From the NCBI GenBank assembly GCA_000715635.1, contig KL569127.1:34428-44028 (forward strand): DNA of 9,601 nt. Direction: 5' to 3'. Position numbers and translations under genes: made by a program. Each line of letters begins with the position of its first letter. The first letter of the stretch is position 1. Origin of the DNA: Streptomyces violaceus (GTDB taxonomy: Bacteria > Actinomycetota > Actinomycetes > Streptomycetales > Streptomycetaceae). This document shows, piece after piece, positions 1 to 6,871 of this stretch. Below the pieces are notes generated by a model. That model was not told where the DNA came from, made no database searches, and worked only from the letters and a program-made list of their open reading frames with translations.

Positions 1-552
1 TGGCTGATGTGCCTCATCTACTTCTGTTTCGTGATGGGCCAGTACGCCCTGACCTTCTGGATGCCCACGTTCATCGAGTCCACCGGCATCGAGGGCAACC
101 TGGCGATCGGGGCGCTCAGCGCCGTGCCGTTCCTGGCCGCACTCGTCACGATGAACGTGCTGGGACGTTCGGCGGACAAGCGCCGCGAGCGCCGCTGGCA
201 CCTGGTCGTCCCGAGCCTCATGGGCGCTGTCGGCTTCTCGCTGGCGGCCGGCTGGGCCGGGTCCACCGCGCTGTCCCTGGTCGCCCTGTCCGTCGCCGCG
301 GCAGGGGTGCTGACCTGCGCTCCGCTGTTCTGGTCGCTCCCCACGGCGTTCCTCGGCGGCACCGCCGCCGCGGTCGGCCTCGCCGCGATCAATTCGGTGG
401 GCAACCTCGCCGGCTTCGTCAGCCCCTACATGATCGGCGCGCTGAAGGACGCCACCGGCTCGACGTCGCTCCCGATGTACGTCCTGGCGCTCAGCCTCGT
501 CGTCGGCGCCGCCGCGGTGCTCACCACCGACAAGAAGACCGTCAACCGCTGA
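1..552 (+). CDS. MFS transporter, ACS/phthalate-permease-like, C-terminal half (5' truncated by window)
   Basis: The frame is open from base 1, so the gene begins upstream; 183 residues remain of an expected ~430, roughly the last six membrane helices. A hydrophobic helix at the start (LIYFCFVMGQYALTFWMP) is followed by a second helix and the charged cytoplasmic loop GRSADKRRERRWH. Late in the fragment, INSVGNLAGFVSPYMIG and the following LKDATGS are typical of the anion:cation symporter family, whose members move tartrate, glucarate, phthalate and hydroxyphenylacetate. The stop is 33 bp before a sugar-acid isomerase gene on the same strand, so it probably shares an operon with it and imports the acid those enzymes degrade, perhaps a tetronate such as D-erythronate. 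The family assignment is firm; the substrate is inferred from context only. Confidence 0.85.
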   Translation, partial: WLMCLIYFCFVMGQYALTFWMPTFIESTGIEGNLAIGALSAVPFLAALVTMNVLGRSADKRRERRWHLVVPSLMGAVGFSLAAGWAGSTALSLVALSVAAAGVLTCAPLFWSLPTAFLGGTAAAVGLAAINSVGNLAGFVSPYMIGALKDATGSTSLPMYVLALSLVVGAAAVLTTDKKTVNR

Positions 553-585
553 CCGGTCCCTCCCGGTCCCCTCACAGGAGCCAGC

Positions 586-1389
586 ATGCCGAGGTTCGCA
601 GCGAACCTGTCCATGATGTATCCCGAGCACGACTTCCCCGACCGCTTCGCCGCGGCCTCGGCGGACGGCTTCACCGCCGTCGAATACCTCCTCCCCTACG
701 CCTACGACCGCACGGAGTTGCGGCAACGGCTCGACGACCACGGCCTCAGGCAGGTGCTCTTCAACGCACCTGCCGGGGCCTGGGAGTCCGGAGAACGCGG
801 GATCGCGGCGCTGCCCGGCCGCGAGGCGGAACATCGCTCCGGGATCGCCCGGGCTCTCGAGTACGCCGCCGCACTGGACTGCCCGCGGTTGCACGTGATG
901 GCCGGTCTCGTGCCACCGGACGTGACGCCGAAGGAACGGGCCGAGCACCGCGACACCTACCTGGCCAACCTGGAGTGGGCCGCGGAGCGAGCCGCCGAGT
1001 CGCAGGTCGACATCCTGGTCGAGCCGATCAACGGGCGCGACATGCCGGGATACTTCCTGTCGAGGCAGGTGGAGGCCCACGCGGTGGTTCGGGAGGTGGG
1101 CGCCCCGAATCTCAAGGTGCAACTCGACCTGTACCACTGCCAGATCGTCGAAGGCGATCTCACGACGACGCTACGCCGCGACCTGCCGACCGGCCGGGTC
1201 GGTCATCTGCAGATCGCCGGTGTGCCGGACCGCCACGAACCGGACAGCGGCGAGCTCGACGTCCGGCATCTGTTCGGCGTCGTCGACGACCTGGGCTTCG
1301 ACGGGTGGATCGGCTGCGAGTACATCCCCCGTGCCGGCACGAGCGAGGGCCTCGGCTGGCTGAACGACTACCGAGGAGACAGCGCATGA
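586..1389 (+). CDS. otnI: Hydroxypyruvate isomerase / 2-oxo-tetronate isomerase (OtnI-like)
   Basis: This 267-residue cytosolic TIM-barrel protein belongs to the xylose-isomerase-like (AP endonuclease 2) family, at the usual length for hydroxypyruvate isomerases. It opens with [11 protein letters not shown], typical of the Hyi/OtnI group. Candidate metal and catalytic residues are E146 (VEPING), D181 (QLDLYH), Q209 (HLQIAG) and E245 (GCEYIP), so the active site looks intact. OtnI enzymes interconvert 2-oxo- and 3-oxo-tetronate in erythronate and threonate catabolism, whereas Hyi converts hydroxypyruvate to tartronate semialdehyde. The neighbouring DenD-like dehydrogenase favours the OtnI role. 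The ATG has an AGGAG site at 576-580, five bases upstream. The stop overlaps the next start by four bases (ATGA at 1386-1389), indicating translational coupling. The family is certain; the choice between OtnI and Hyi rests on context. Confidence 0.85.
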   Translation: MPRFAANLSMMYPEHDFPDRFAAASADGFTAVEYLLPYAYDRTELRQRLDDHGLRQVLFNAPAGAWESGERGIAALPGREAEHRSGIARALEYAAALDCPRLHVMAGLVPPDVTPKERAEHRDTYLANLEWAAERAAESQVDILVEPINGRDMPGYFLSRQVEAHAVVREVGAPNLKVQLDLYHCQIVEGDLTTTLRRDLPTGRVGHLQIAGVPDRHEPDSGELDVRHLFGVVDDLGFDGWIGCEYIPRAGTSEGLGWLNDYRGDSA

Positions 1390-2399
1390 GGATCGTCATC
1401 ACGGGCGGCTTCGGCTTCCTGGGACGCGAGATCACCGAGACCCTGCTGAGGACTCGGACGCATGGTGGGTCGCCGATCGATCAACTGGTGCTCACCGACC
1501 GTTTCGTTCCGCCCGGGGCGCCGCAGGCGGCCGATCCCCTCGTGGAGACCGTGCGGGGTGACTTGGCCGAGTGTCTCGACGAGGTGTTCGCGGAGCCGGT
1601 GGACGTGCTGATCCACCTCGCCGCCGCCGTCTCGGCCGAGTGCGAGGCCGACTTCGACCTCGGGATGAGCGCCAACCTGGACACCACCCGCGCCCTCCTC
1701 GAAGCCGCCCGGGCCCAGTCGGCGGCCGGCGGGCCGACGCCGCGCCTGGTGTTCTCCAGCAGCGTGGCGGTCTACGGGTCCGACCCGGCACTGCCGCTCC
1801 CGCCGGTGGTCAGCGAGTCGACCCTGCCCACTCCCCGGTCGAGCTACGGGATCCAGAAGCTGGTCTGCGAGCAGCTGGTCGCGGACTACACGCGCCGGGG
1901 CTTCATCGACGGACGCGTCGCCCGGCTGATGACCGTGTCCGTGCGTCCCGGCAAGCCGAACGCCGCCGCCTCCGGATTCCTGTCAGGCATCGTCCGCGAG
2001 CCGCTCGCGGGTCTCCCCGCGATCTGCCCCGTACACCCCGACCTGCGGGTGGCCCTGGCGTCACCACGGCGCACGGTCGAGGGGATCCTCCGCATCGCGG
2101 CAGCCGAGCGCGGCAGCGGGAGGGGCCGGCTCGACGGCGGACTGCCCGTCAACCTCCCCGCACTCACGGTCTCGGTCGCCGAGATGCTGACCACGCTGCG
2201 GCGCGTGGCAGGCGACGCCGCGGCCGATCTGGTGACCGTCGCACCCGATCGTGAGGTCGAGGCCGTCGTGGGATCGTGGCCCTCCGTCTTCGACAACACG
2301 CGTGCCGCCGCCCTCGGGCTGCAACCCGACCCGAGCTTCGAATCGGTGGTGCGGGACTACCTCGCCGACCACCCCGACGCGGTCCTGGTCAAGGCCTAG
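1386..2399 (+). CDS. denD: NAD-dependent epimerase/dehydratase-family dehydrogenase, D-erythronate dehydrogenase-like (DenD)
   Basis: This 337-residue extended short-chain dehydrogenase has the NAD-binding motif TGGFGFLG at residues 6-13, an acidic residue ending strand 2 (D38, LTDRF) that favours NAD over NADP, HLAA at 77-80, serines in FSSSVAVYG (123-131), and the catalytic Y154xxxK158 (SYGIQK). The [11 protein letters not shown] segment after the catalytic helix and the length near 330 resemble the DenD group, which oxidises D-erythronate to 2-oxo-tetronate, the substrate of the isomerase encoded just upstream. The start at 1386 is set by the ATGA overlap and a GAGGAG site at 1373-1378. 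The reading frame is open far upstream but runs antisense to codon bias there, so the longer start is wrong. The SDR family is certain; erythronate as substrate is inferred from resemblance and pairing with the isomerase. Confidence 0.8.
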   Translation: MRIVITGGFGFLGREITETLLRTRTHGGSPIDQLVLTDRFVPPGAPQAADPLVETVRGDLAECLDEVFAEPVDVLIHLAAAVSAECEADFDLGMSANLDTTRALLEAARAQSAAGGPTPRLVFSSSVAVYGSDPALPLPPVVSESTLPTPRSSYGIQKLVCEQLVADYTRRGFIDGRVARLMTVSVRPGKPNAAASGFLSGIVREPLAGLPAICPVHPDLRVALASPRRTVEGILRIAAAERGSGRGRLDGGLPVNLPALTVSVAEMLTTLRRVAGDAAADLVTVAPDREVEAVVGSWPSVFDNTRAAALGLQPDPSFESVVRDYLADHPDAVLVKA

Positions 2400-2427
2400 C
2401 GGAAAGCGGAACGACGAGACCCGGGCC

Positions 2428-2435
2428 TATAGACT
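2428..2435 (+). promoter_or_regulatory. Probable -10 element of a leaderless promoter for the GntR regulator
   Basis: The sequence TATAGACT contains TAGACT at 2430-2435, which fits the actinobacterial -10 pattern TANNNT. Seven bases separate it from the A of the ATG at 2443, so transcription would start on or next to the start codon. No Shine-Dalgarno sequence is visible in the bases just before that ATG, consistent with a leaderless mRNA. No clear -35 hexamer is present 17-18 bases upstream. Confidence 0.5.
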
Positions 2436-2450
2436 GAAAACCATGTTTTC
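2436..2450. promoter_or_regulatory. 15-bp perfect palindrome across the GntR start codon, probable autoregulatory operator
   Basis: GAAAAC (2436-2441) and GTTTTC (2445-2450) form a perfect 6-bp inverted repeat around the 3-bp centre CAT, whose last two bases are the A and T of the start codon. It is AT-rich in a region of roughly 70% GC. It lies immediately 3' of the likely -10 element, where a bound repressor would block initiation. FadR-subfamily GntR proteins are dimers that bind short palindromes of this size and often repress their own gene, so self-control by the protein encoded here is the natural inference. Confidence 0.55.
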
Positions 2451-3189
2451 TAAGGTGAGCGGTCCCGTCCGGCTCGCAGATCAGGTCGCCGCGACCCTCT
2501 CGGAGGAGATCGAGTCGGGGCGACTGGCCGAGGGCGACCGACTGCCGACAGAGGTCGAGCTGGTCAGGCAGTTGGGCGTCAGCCGCACGGTGGTGCGCGA
2601 GGCCCTGTCGCGGCTGCGCAACGCGGGCCTGATCGAACCGCGGCAGGGCATCGGCGTGTTCGTCCTGCCGCGGCGCACCCGCCCGCTCGACCTCGAGGCC
2701 GCCGACACCAAGGCGAAGGTGCTGCAGATCGTGGAGGTGCGCCGCGCCATGGAGGGTGAGGCGGCCCATCTCGCGGCCACCCGGGCCACGCCCCTCGACC
2801 TCGCACGAATGCGTCAGGCCCTGGACGCGATCGACTCGGCGGTCGGGGCCGGCGGCGACGGCGTGGACGAAGACCTCGCCTTCCACCGGTCCATCGCCGA
2901 GTCGACCGGGAACACGGTGCTGGTCTCGACCCTGCGGTACCTGGGCGATGTGTCGCGCAGCGGTATCCGCGTCACGCGTGCGAACGAGGCACGCCGGAAC
3001 GACTTCATCGAAGCGGTCCGGGCAGAGCACCACGCCATCCTCGTCGCGATCGAGGCGCGCGACGCCGAGGCGGCACGCATGGCCGCACGCCTCCACATGA
3101 ATCACGCCGCCGCCCGCCTCCAGGACGCGGACGACCGATTCTGGACCGATGCCGAGGACATCGAGGTGGATCTCGACGCCGCTCCCTGA
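2443..3189 (+). CDS. FadR-family GntR transcriptional regulator (wHTH + FCD domain)
   Basis: This 248-residue cytosolic DNA-binding protein has an N-terminal GntR winged helix at about residues 10-76, with the family signature LPTEVELVRQLGVSRTVVRE and the wing GLIEPRQGIGVFV. It is followed by an all-helical FCD ligand domain at about 95-225. Candidate FCD metal/ligand residues are D144 and H148 (DEDLAFH), H196/H197 (EHHAI) and H218 or H221 (LHMNH), so the effector is probably a carboxylate bound through a metal. The start is the ATG at 2443: the frame stays open to 2251 but only inside the dehydrogenase gene, and the conserved domain begins just after 2443. It follows the dehydrogenase by 43 bp and probably represses the upstream sugar-acid operon and itself. 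The effector is unknown; a tetronate or its oxo-acid is likely. Confidence 0.9.
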   Translation: MFSKVSGPVRLADQVAATLSEEIESGRLAEGDRLPTEVELVRQLGVSRTVVREALSRLRNAGLIEPRQGIGVFVLPRRTRPLDLEAADTKAKVLQIVEVRRAMEGEAAHLAATRATPLDLARMRQALDAIDSAVGAGGDGVDEDLAFHRSIAESTGNTVLVSTLRYLGDVSRSGIRVTRANEARRNDFIEAVRAEHHAILVAIEARDAEAARMAARLHMNHAAARLQDADDRFWTDAEDIEVDLDAAP

Positions 3190-3199
3190 CGCGCCGGTA

Positions 3200-3218
3200 C
3201 GACCGCCGCGGCCGGTCG
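3200..3218. terminator. Candidate bidirectional terminator hairpin between convergent genes
   Basis: CGACCG (3200-3205) and CGGTCG (3213-3218) can form a 6-bp GC-rich stem with a 7-base loop. It lies in the 44-bp gap between the regulator stop (3189) and the oppositely oriented CoA-transferase stop (3234). There is no T-run, which is common for Streptomyces hairpin terminators but leaves the call tentative. Confidence 0.4.
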
Positions 3219-3233
3219 GGGTTCCGGTCCGGG

Positions 3234-4433
3234 TCAGGAGGAGTCGCGGCCGGTGATGCCGCGGAGGATCTCCTCGGTGTGCTGTCCCAGCAGGGGCGGG
3301 GGCAGCAGGTACCGCGCGGGCGTCGCGCTCAGCGCGACGGGGTGTGCGACCTGACGGGAGGGCCTGTCCGGTTCGGTGCCGGCAGCCCCGGCCGGGAGGT
3401 CGATGACGCCGGGCAGCCCGAGCTCGTGGGCGAAGGTGAACGCCTCGTCCAGGTTGTTGACCGGGCCGGCCGGTACTCCGGCGGCCAGCAGGACCGCCGA
3501 CCAGTGGTCCGCGCCGTCTGTGCTCAGCAGCCGGGTGAGGATCTCCCCCAGTTCGGTGCGGTGGGCGACCCGGTCGGCGTTGGTGCGGAACCGGTCGTCG
3601 AGAGCGAGACCGGGTTCGCCGACGACGTCGGTGAGGACCGCGAACTGCTTGTCGTTGCCCACCGCGAGGGCGAGCGGACGGTCCCCGGTGGGGAAGGTCT
3701 CGTACGGGGCGATGCTCGGGTGCGCGTTGCCCATGCGGCCCGGGACCACACCGGAGACGGCGAACGCCGAGGCCTGGTTGACCATGGCCGACAGTAGGGA
3801 GCTGAGCAGGTTCACCTCCACGAGCTGCCCCTCGCCGGTGGCGTCCCGGTGCCGGAGTGCGGCGAGGATGCCGAGTGAGGCGTGCAGCCCGGTGATCACG
3901 TCCACGAGGGCCACACCTGCCTTCACCGGCTCCCCGTGGGCCTCCCCGGTCACGCTCATCAGGCCTCCGGCGGCTTGCACGAGCAGGTCGTATCCGGGGA
4001 TCGCGGCGCCCGCACCGCTGCCGAAGCCACTGATCGAGCAGTAGATCAGCTCCGGGTGCCGCGCACGCAGTTCCTCGTGGCCGAGGCCCAGCCGCTCCAT
4101 CGTGCCGGGCCGGAAGTTCTCCACGACCACGTCGCACTCGGCGACCAGGGCCCGCGCCTGTTCGCGGCCGGCCTCCGTGGCCAGGTCCAGGACGGCCGAC
4201 CTCTTGTTCCGGTTCACGCTCAGGTAATAGGTCGACGTACCGTCGTGGTCCGCCGGAGGCCGCCAGGCCCGGGTGTCGTCCCCGACGCCCGGCCGCTCGA
4301 TCTTGACCACGTCGGCGCCCAGGTCGGCGAGGAGCATGGTGGCGTAGGGTCCCGCGAGAACCCGGGAGAAGTCGGCGATGCGCAGGCCGCCCAGCGCGCC
4401 CCGTCCGTCCGGCATGTTGTCCTGGGTGCTCAC
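3234..4433 (-). CDS. CaiB/BaiF family (family III) CoA-transferase
   Basis: This 399-residue cytosolic enzyme moves CoA from an acyl-CoA donor to a free carboxylic acid through an enzyme-bound mixed anhydride. Family hallmarks are LAGPYATMLLADLGADVVKIERP near the N-terminus, VENFRPGTMERLGLG (105-118), the segment KAGVALVDVITG with the probable catalytic Asp at 178, HPSIAPYETFPTGD (238-251), and the C-terminal PPLLGQHTEEIL. The GTG start at 4433 is chosen because CCTCCT at 4438-4443 reads as AGGAGG on this strand, four bases upstream; a longer frame to 4556 would add a poorly conserved tail through the promoter region. It is convergent with the GntR regulator and divergent from a flavin-type oxidoreductase. 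Substrate specificity in this family (formyl/oxalyl, carnitine, bile acids, dicarboxylates) cannot be read from these motifs. Confidence 0.9.
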   Translation of the reverse strand: MSTQDNMPDGRGALGGLRIADFSRVLAGPYATMLLADLGADVVKIERPGVGDDTRAWRPPADHDGTSTYYLSVNRNKRSAVLDLATEAGREQARALVAECDVVVENFRPGTMERLGLGHEELRARHPELIYCSISGFGSGAGAAIPGYDLLVQAAGGLMSVTGEAHGEPVKAGVALVDVITGLHASLGILAALRHRDATGEGQLVEVNLLSSLLSAMVNQASAFAVSGVVPGRMGNAHPSIAPYETFPTGDRPLALAVGNDKQFAVLTDVVGEPGLALDDRFRTNADRVAHRTELGEILTRLLSTDGADHWSAVLLAAGVPAGPVNNLDEAFTFAHELGLPGVIDLPAGAAGTEPDRPSRQVAHPVALSATPARYLLPPPLLGQHTEEILRGITGRDSS

Positions 4434-4612
4434 GCACCCTCCTCTCTGATCGTCCGGCCTGGGCGCCGCGGACCACCGGCTCGACCTCACCGCCGTCGGG
4501 CTGGGAACTCGCGCACCCGGTGTATCACTCAATGAGTACGATCGGACACCCGGCATGTCCCTGGTCGGCCGCTGGACGATGACGACGTGAACCTGCGGAG
4601 GATGAGATCACC
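4434..4612. promoter_or_regulatory. Divergent promoter region between the CoA-transferase and the luciferase-like oxidoreductase
   Basis: This 179-bp gap must carry promoters for both outward-facing genes. It holds the CoA-transferase ribosome site at 4438-4443 (- strand), an 11-bp palindrome at 4527-4537, a possible + strand -10 (TACGAT, 4537-4542) overlapping that palindrome, and the oxidoreductase ribosome site GGAGGA at 4597-4602. No convincing -35 elements are visible on either strand. Confidence 0.55.
4527..4537. promoter_or_regulatory. Palindromic operator candidate ACTCAATGAGT
   Basis: ACTCA and TGAGT form a perfect inverted repeat around a single central A. Short symmetric sites of this kind are typical of TetR-family and some other dimeric repressors. 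It sits between two divergent genes and overlaps the possible + strand -10 at 4537-4542, so one regulator could control both directions. No TetR gene is visible in the window. The only regulator encoded here is the GntR protein at 2443, whose own candidate site (GAAAAC/GTTTTC) is different. Confidence 0.4.
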
Positions 4613-5575
4613 ATGGCGAAACGGGACGGCGCGATCGGCGCCCTCTTGCCGCGCGACATTCCGGCGCGGGACATCATCGCCTTCGCCCGACGGGCGGAGG
4701 CGCACGGCTTCGACGAGCTGTGGGTGGTGGAGGACCTCGGCTACCGGGGTGGGCTGGTGCAGGCGGCCACCGTCCTCGCCGCCACGACGCGGATCCGCGT
4801 CGGCGTCGGCCTGCTGCCGGCCGCCGCCCGCAATGTCGCCTTCGCCGCGATGGAGATCGCGAGTCTCGTCCAACTGCATCCCGATCGCGTGGACATCGCC
4901 GTCGGCCACGGCATGCCCTCGTGGATGCGCAGCGTCGGAGCATGGCCGAAGAGCCCTCTCACGCTCCTGGGCGAGTACATCACTGTCCTGAAATCGGTAC
5001 TGAGCGGCGAACCCGTGCACCACGACGGGCAGTACGTCCGCATCGACGGCGTGCACCTGCACGAGACCGCGACACCGGTCACGGCCCCCGTCGTCCTGGC
5101 CGGCGTGCGCGGCCCCAAGTCCCTGGCCGTGTCCGGTGACGTGGCCGACGGCACTCTCCTCGCGGAACCGGTCACACCGGCCTATGTACGAGAGGCCCTC
5201 AAGCACATCGCCCCGACCCGCCCGCACCGTCTTGTCGCCTACAACGTCTCGGCGATCGACGAGGACCCCGCCGTCGCGCTGACAGCGGTCCGCCCGGCCC
5301 TCGAAGTGGTGGGAGAGCCGGACTGGCGGCCCCACATCGCCCCGCTTCCCTTCTACGACGAACTCGTCGCCCTGCGCTCGCGCTGCGACAGCCCGCAGGA
5401 CTTCGCCCGCGCGCTGCCGGACGATTGGGTGGGGCAACTCGCCGTGGCGGGCACTCCGGGGCAGGCCAGGTCCAGGGTGACGGAGTTGTTCGACGCGGGC
5501 GTCACCAGCGCTGTCCTCACCCCGGTGGGCGACGACTACCTGGCGTCACTTGATTCGCTCGCGGCGATCCTGTGA
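4613..5575 (+). CDS. Luciferase-like (LLM class) flavin- or F420-dependent oxidoreductase
   Basis: This 320-residue TIM-barrel protein is of the bacterial-luciferase superfamily, closest in layout to F420-dependent methylene-tetrahydromethanopterin-reductase-like enzymes. Visible signatures are the N-terminal IIAFARRAEAHGFDELWVVED, the strand TTRIRVGVGLLP (59-70), the helix-strand RVDIAVGHG (92-100), the LLGEYITVLKSVLSGEPVHHDGQYV stretch (118-142), and the cofactor-phosphate loop AGVRGPKSLAVSGDVADG (163-180). Such enzymes use FMN or F420 for hydride transfer or monooxygenation; actinomycetes make F420, but the sequence alone does not separate the two. GGAGGA at 4597-4602 lies ten bases before the ATG. 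The MFS gene follows after 37 bp, so they likely form an operon. The substrate is unknown; pairing with a divergent CoA-transferase suggests an organic acid or its precursor. Confidence 0.88.
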   Translation: MAKRDGAIGALLPRDIPARDIIAFARRAEAHGFDELWVVEDLGYRGGLVQAATVLAATTRIRVGVGLLPAAARNVAFAAMEIASLVQLHPDRVDIAVGHGMPSWMRSVGAWPKSPLTLLGEYITVLKSVLSGEPVHHDGQYVRIDGVHLHETATPVTAPVVLAGVRGPKSLAVSGDVADGTLLAEPVTPAYVREALKHIAPTRPHRLVAYNVSAIDEDPAVALTAVRPALEVVGEPDWRPHIAPLPFYDELVALRSRCDSPQDFARALPDDWVGQLAVAGTPGQARSRVTELFDAGVTSAVLTPVGDDYLASLDSLAAIL

Positions 5576-5612
5576 GCAGTCCACCGACCCACGTGAAAGA
5601 GCAAGTTTCTTG

Positions 5613-6827
5613 ATGGACCTGGCCACCCGCCGCCGCCGAGCGGCGCTGTTCCTCTTCTTCCTCATACCCGGCCTGTCGATCTCCTCGTGGGTGACCCGGA
5701 CACCCGACATCCGAGACCAACTCGACGTCTCCACCGCACAGATGGGAGTCGTCCTGTTCGGGCTGTCGGTCGGCTCGATGATCGGCATTCTCACTTCCGG
5801 AACACTCGTGGCCAGGTTCGGCACCCGGCCCGTCATGGGCGTCGCGACGCTGTTGGTCATTCTGAGCATGGCGGTCATAGGCGGCGGGACGATGCTCTCC
5901 TCAGCCCCCGCGACCACCGCCGGACTGTTCCTCTTCGGGGCCGGTATGGGCGGTGGAGAGGTGGCGATCAACATCGACGGCGCCGACGTCGAGCGGATCA
6001 CGGGGCGGACGGTACTGCCCACGCTCCATGGGTTCTTCAGCCTGGGCACTGTCGTGGGGGCCGCGTTCGGCATCCTGTGCACCGCTGTCTCCTTGCCGGT
6101 GCAGTGGCACCTGACCGCCATGGCCGCCGTCACAGCGGTCATGTTCGCCTACGCCTTCCGGGCCATCCCCCACGCGGTGGGCAAGACCCGGGACGACGGC
6201 TCGCGGCCCGACGCCGGCGCCGCGCCGGCCGAGGTGCGGGTCTGGAAGGACCCGCGGCTGCTGCTGATCGGCGGCGTCATTCTGGCCATGGCGCTGGCCG
6301 AGGGCTCCGCCAACGACTGGCTGCCCTTGCTGATGGTCGACGGCCACGGCGTGGACCCCGCCCTGGGGTCAGCCGTCTACACGGGCTTCGCCGCCGCCAT
6401 GACCACCGGCCGTTTCGCCGGGGGGTTCTTCATCGAGCGCCTCGGCCGCGCCCCCGTCGTCCGAGCCAGCGCCATCTGCGCGTCCCTCGGCATCGCCGCC
6501 GTCGTCTTCGCTGACTCGGCCGTCCTCGCGGGGGCCGCCGTTCTCCTCTGGGGTCTGGGAGCCTCGCTCGGCTTCCCGGTCACCCTCTCGGCGGCCGGTG
6601 ACTCCGGGCCCGACTCGGCCGCGCGTGTCAGCCTTGTGGCGATGATCGGCTACGTCGCGTTCCTCGTCGGGCCCCCGTGTCTCGGCTTCCTCGGCGAGCA
6701 CTACGGGCTTCGCGTCGCCATGATCGTCGTCCTCGCCTTCACCGCCGTGGCGATCATCCTCGCTCCCGCCGTCGGCAAGCGCTCCGCCACGGCCTCACCG
6801 GCCACCGAGTCCGCGGCCCGGCCTTGA
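5613..6827 (+). CDS. MFS transporter (YbjJ/fucose-permease-like)
   Basis: This 404-residue inner-membrane permease has about twelve hydrophobic segments. After a basic N-terminus (ATRRRRAAL), helix 1 contains SWVTRTPDIRDQL, a hallmark of the YbjJ-like MFS group; the loop GTLVARFGTRPVMG after helix 2 is the MFS A-like motif. The central cytoplasmic loop (around KTRDDGSRPDAGAAPAEVRVWKDP) divides two six-helix halves. The ATG at 5613 is preferred over the in-frame ATG at 5550 because the latter lies inside the oxidoreductase gene and would add a non-hydrophobic tail. The ribosome site is weak (GAAAGAG at 5595-5601), so coupling to the upstream gene is likely. It probably imports the substrate, or exports the product, of the oxidoreductase and CoA-transferase. 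The substrate is unknown. Confidence 0.88.
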   Translation: MDLATRRRRAALFLFFLIPGLSISSWVTRTPDIRDQLDVSTAQMGVVLFGLSVGSMIGILTSGTLVARFGTRPVMGVATLLVILSMAVIGGGTMLSSAPATTAGLFLFGAGMGGGEVAINIDGADVERITGRTVLPTLHGFFSLGTVVGAAFGILCTAVSLPVQWHLTAMAAVTAVMFAYAFRAIPHAVGKTRDDGSRPDAGAAPAEVRVWKDPRLLLIGGVILAMALAEGSANDWLPLLMVDGHGVDPALGSAVYTGFAAAMTTGRFAGGFFIERLGRAPVVRASAICASLGIAAVVFADSAVLAGAAVLLWGLGASLGFPVTLSAAGDSGPDSAARVSLVAMIGYVAFLVGPPCLGFLGEHYGLRVAMIVVLAFTAVAIILAPAVGKRSATASPATESAARP

Positions 6828-6841
6828 AGGCGTGAAGGCGT
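6826..6841. repeat. Short tandem repeat, two copies of GAAGGCGT
   Basis: Two head-to-tail 8-bp copies begin inside the MFS stop codon and are followed by a partial third (GAGGGC). This is probably a small slippage product; no function is apparent. Confidence 0.5.
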
Positions 6842-6852
6842 GAGGGCAGAGG

Positions 6853-6871
6853 GTCTCACCGGTACTGAGAC
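6853..6871. terminator. Candidate terminator hairpin downstream of the MFS gene
   Basis: GTCTCA (6853-6858) and TGAGAC (6866-6871) are perfect inverted arms with a 7-base loop, 25 bases after the MFS stop. There is no T-run. The hairpin also marks the point where coding bias of the opposite-strand ORF is lost, so it may be a terminator, a junction feature or both. Confidence 0.4.

Noticed and set aside
9..2399. A 796-residue open frame on the + strand
   Set aside because: Only the part from 1386 is a real gene (the DenD-like dehydrogenase). The upstream portion is an Arg/Pro/Gly-rich shadow of the MFS and isomerase genes, kept open by high GC content.
2389..4476. A 695-residue open frame on the - strand crossing the regulator and the CoA-transferase
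   Set aside because: It is arginine/proline/glycine-rich and overlaps two well-supported genes; it reads an alternative frame of the CoA-transferase and the antisense of the regulator.
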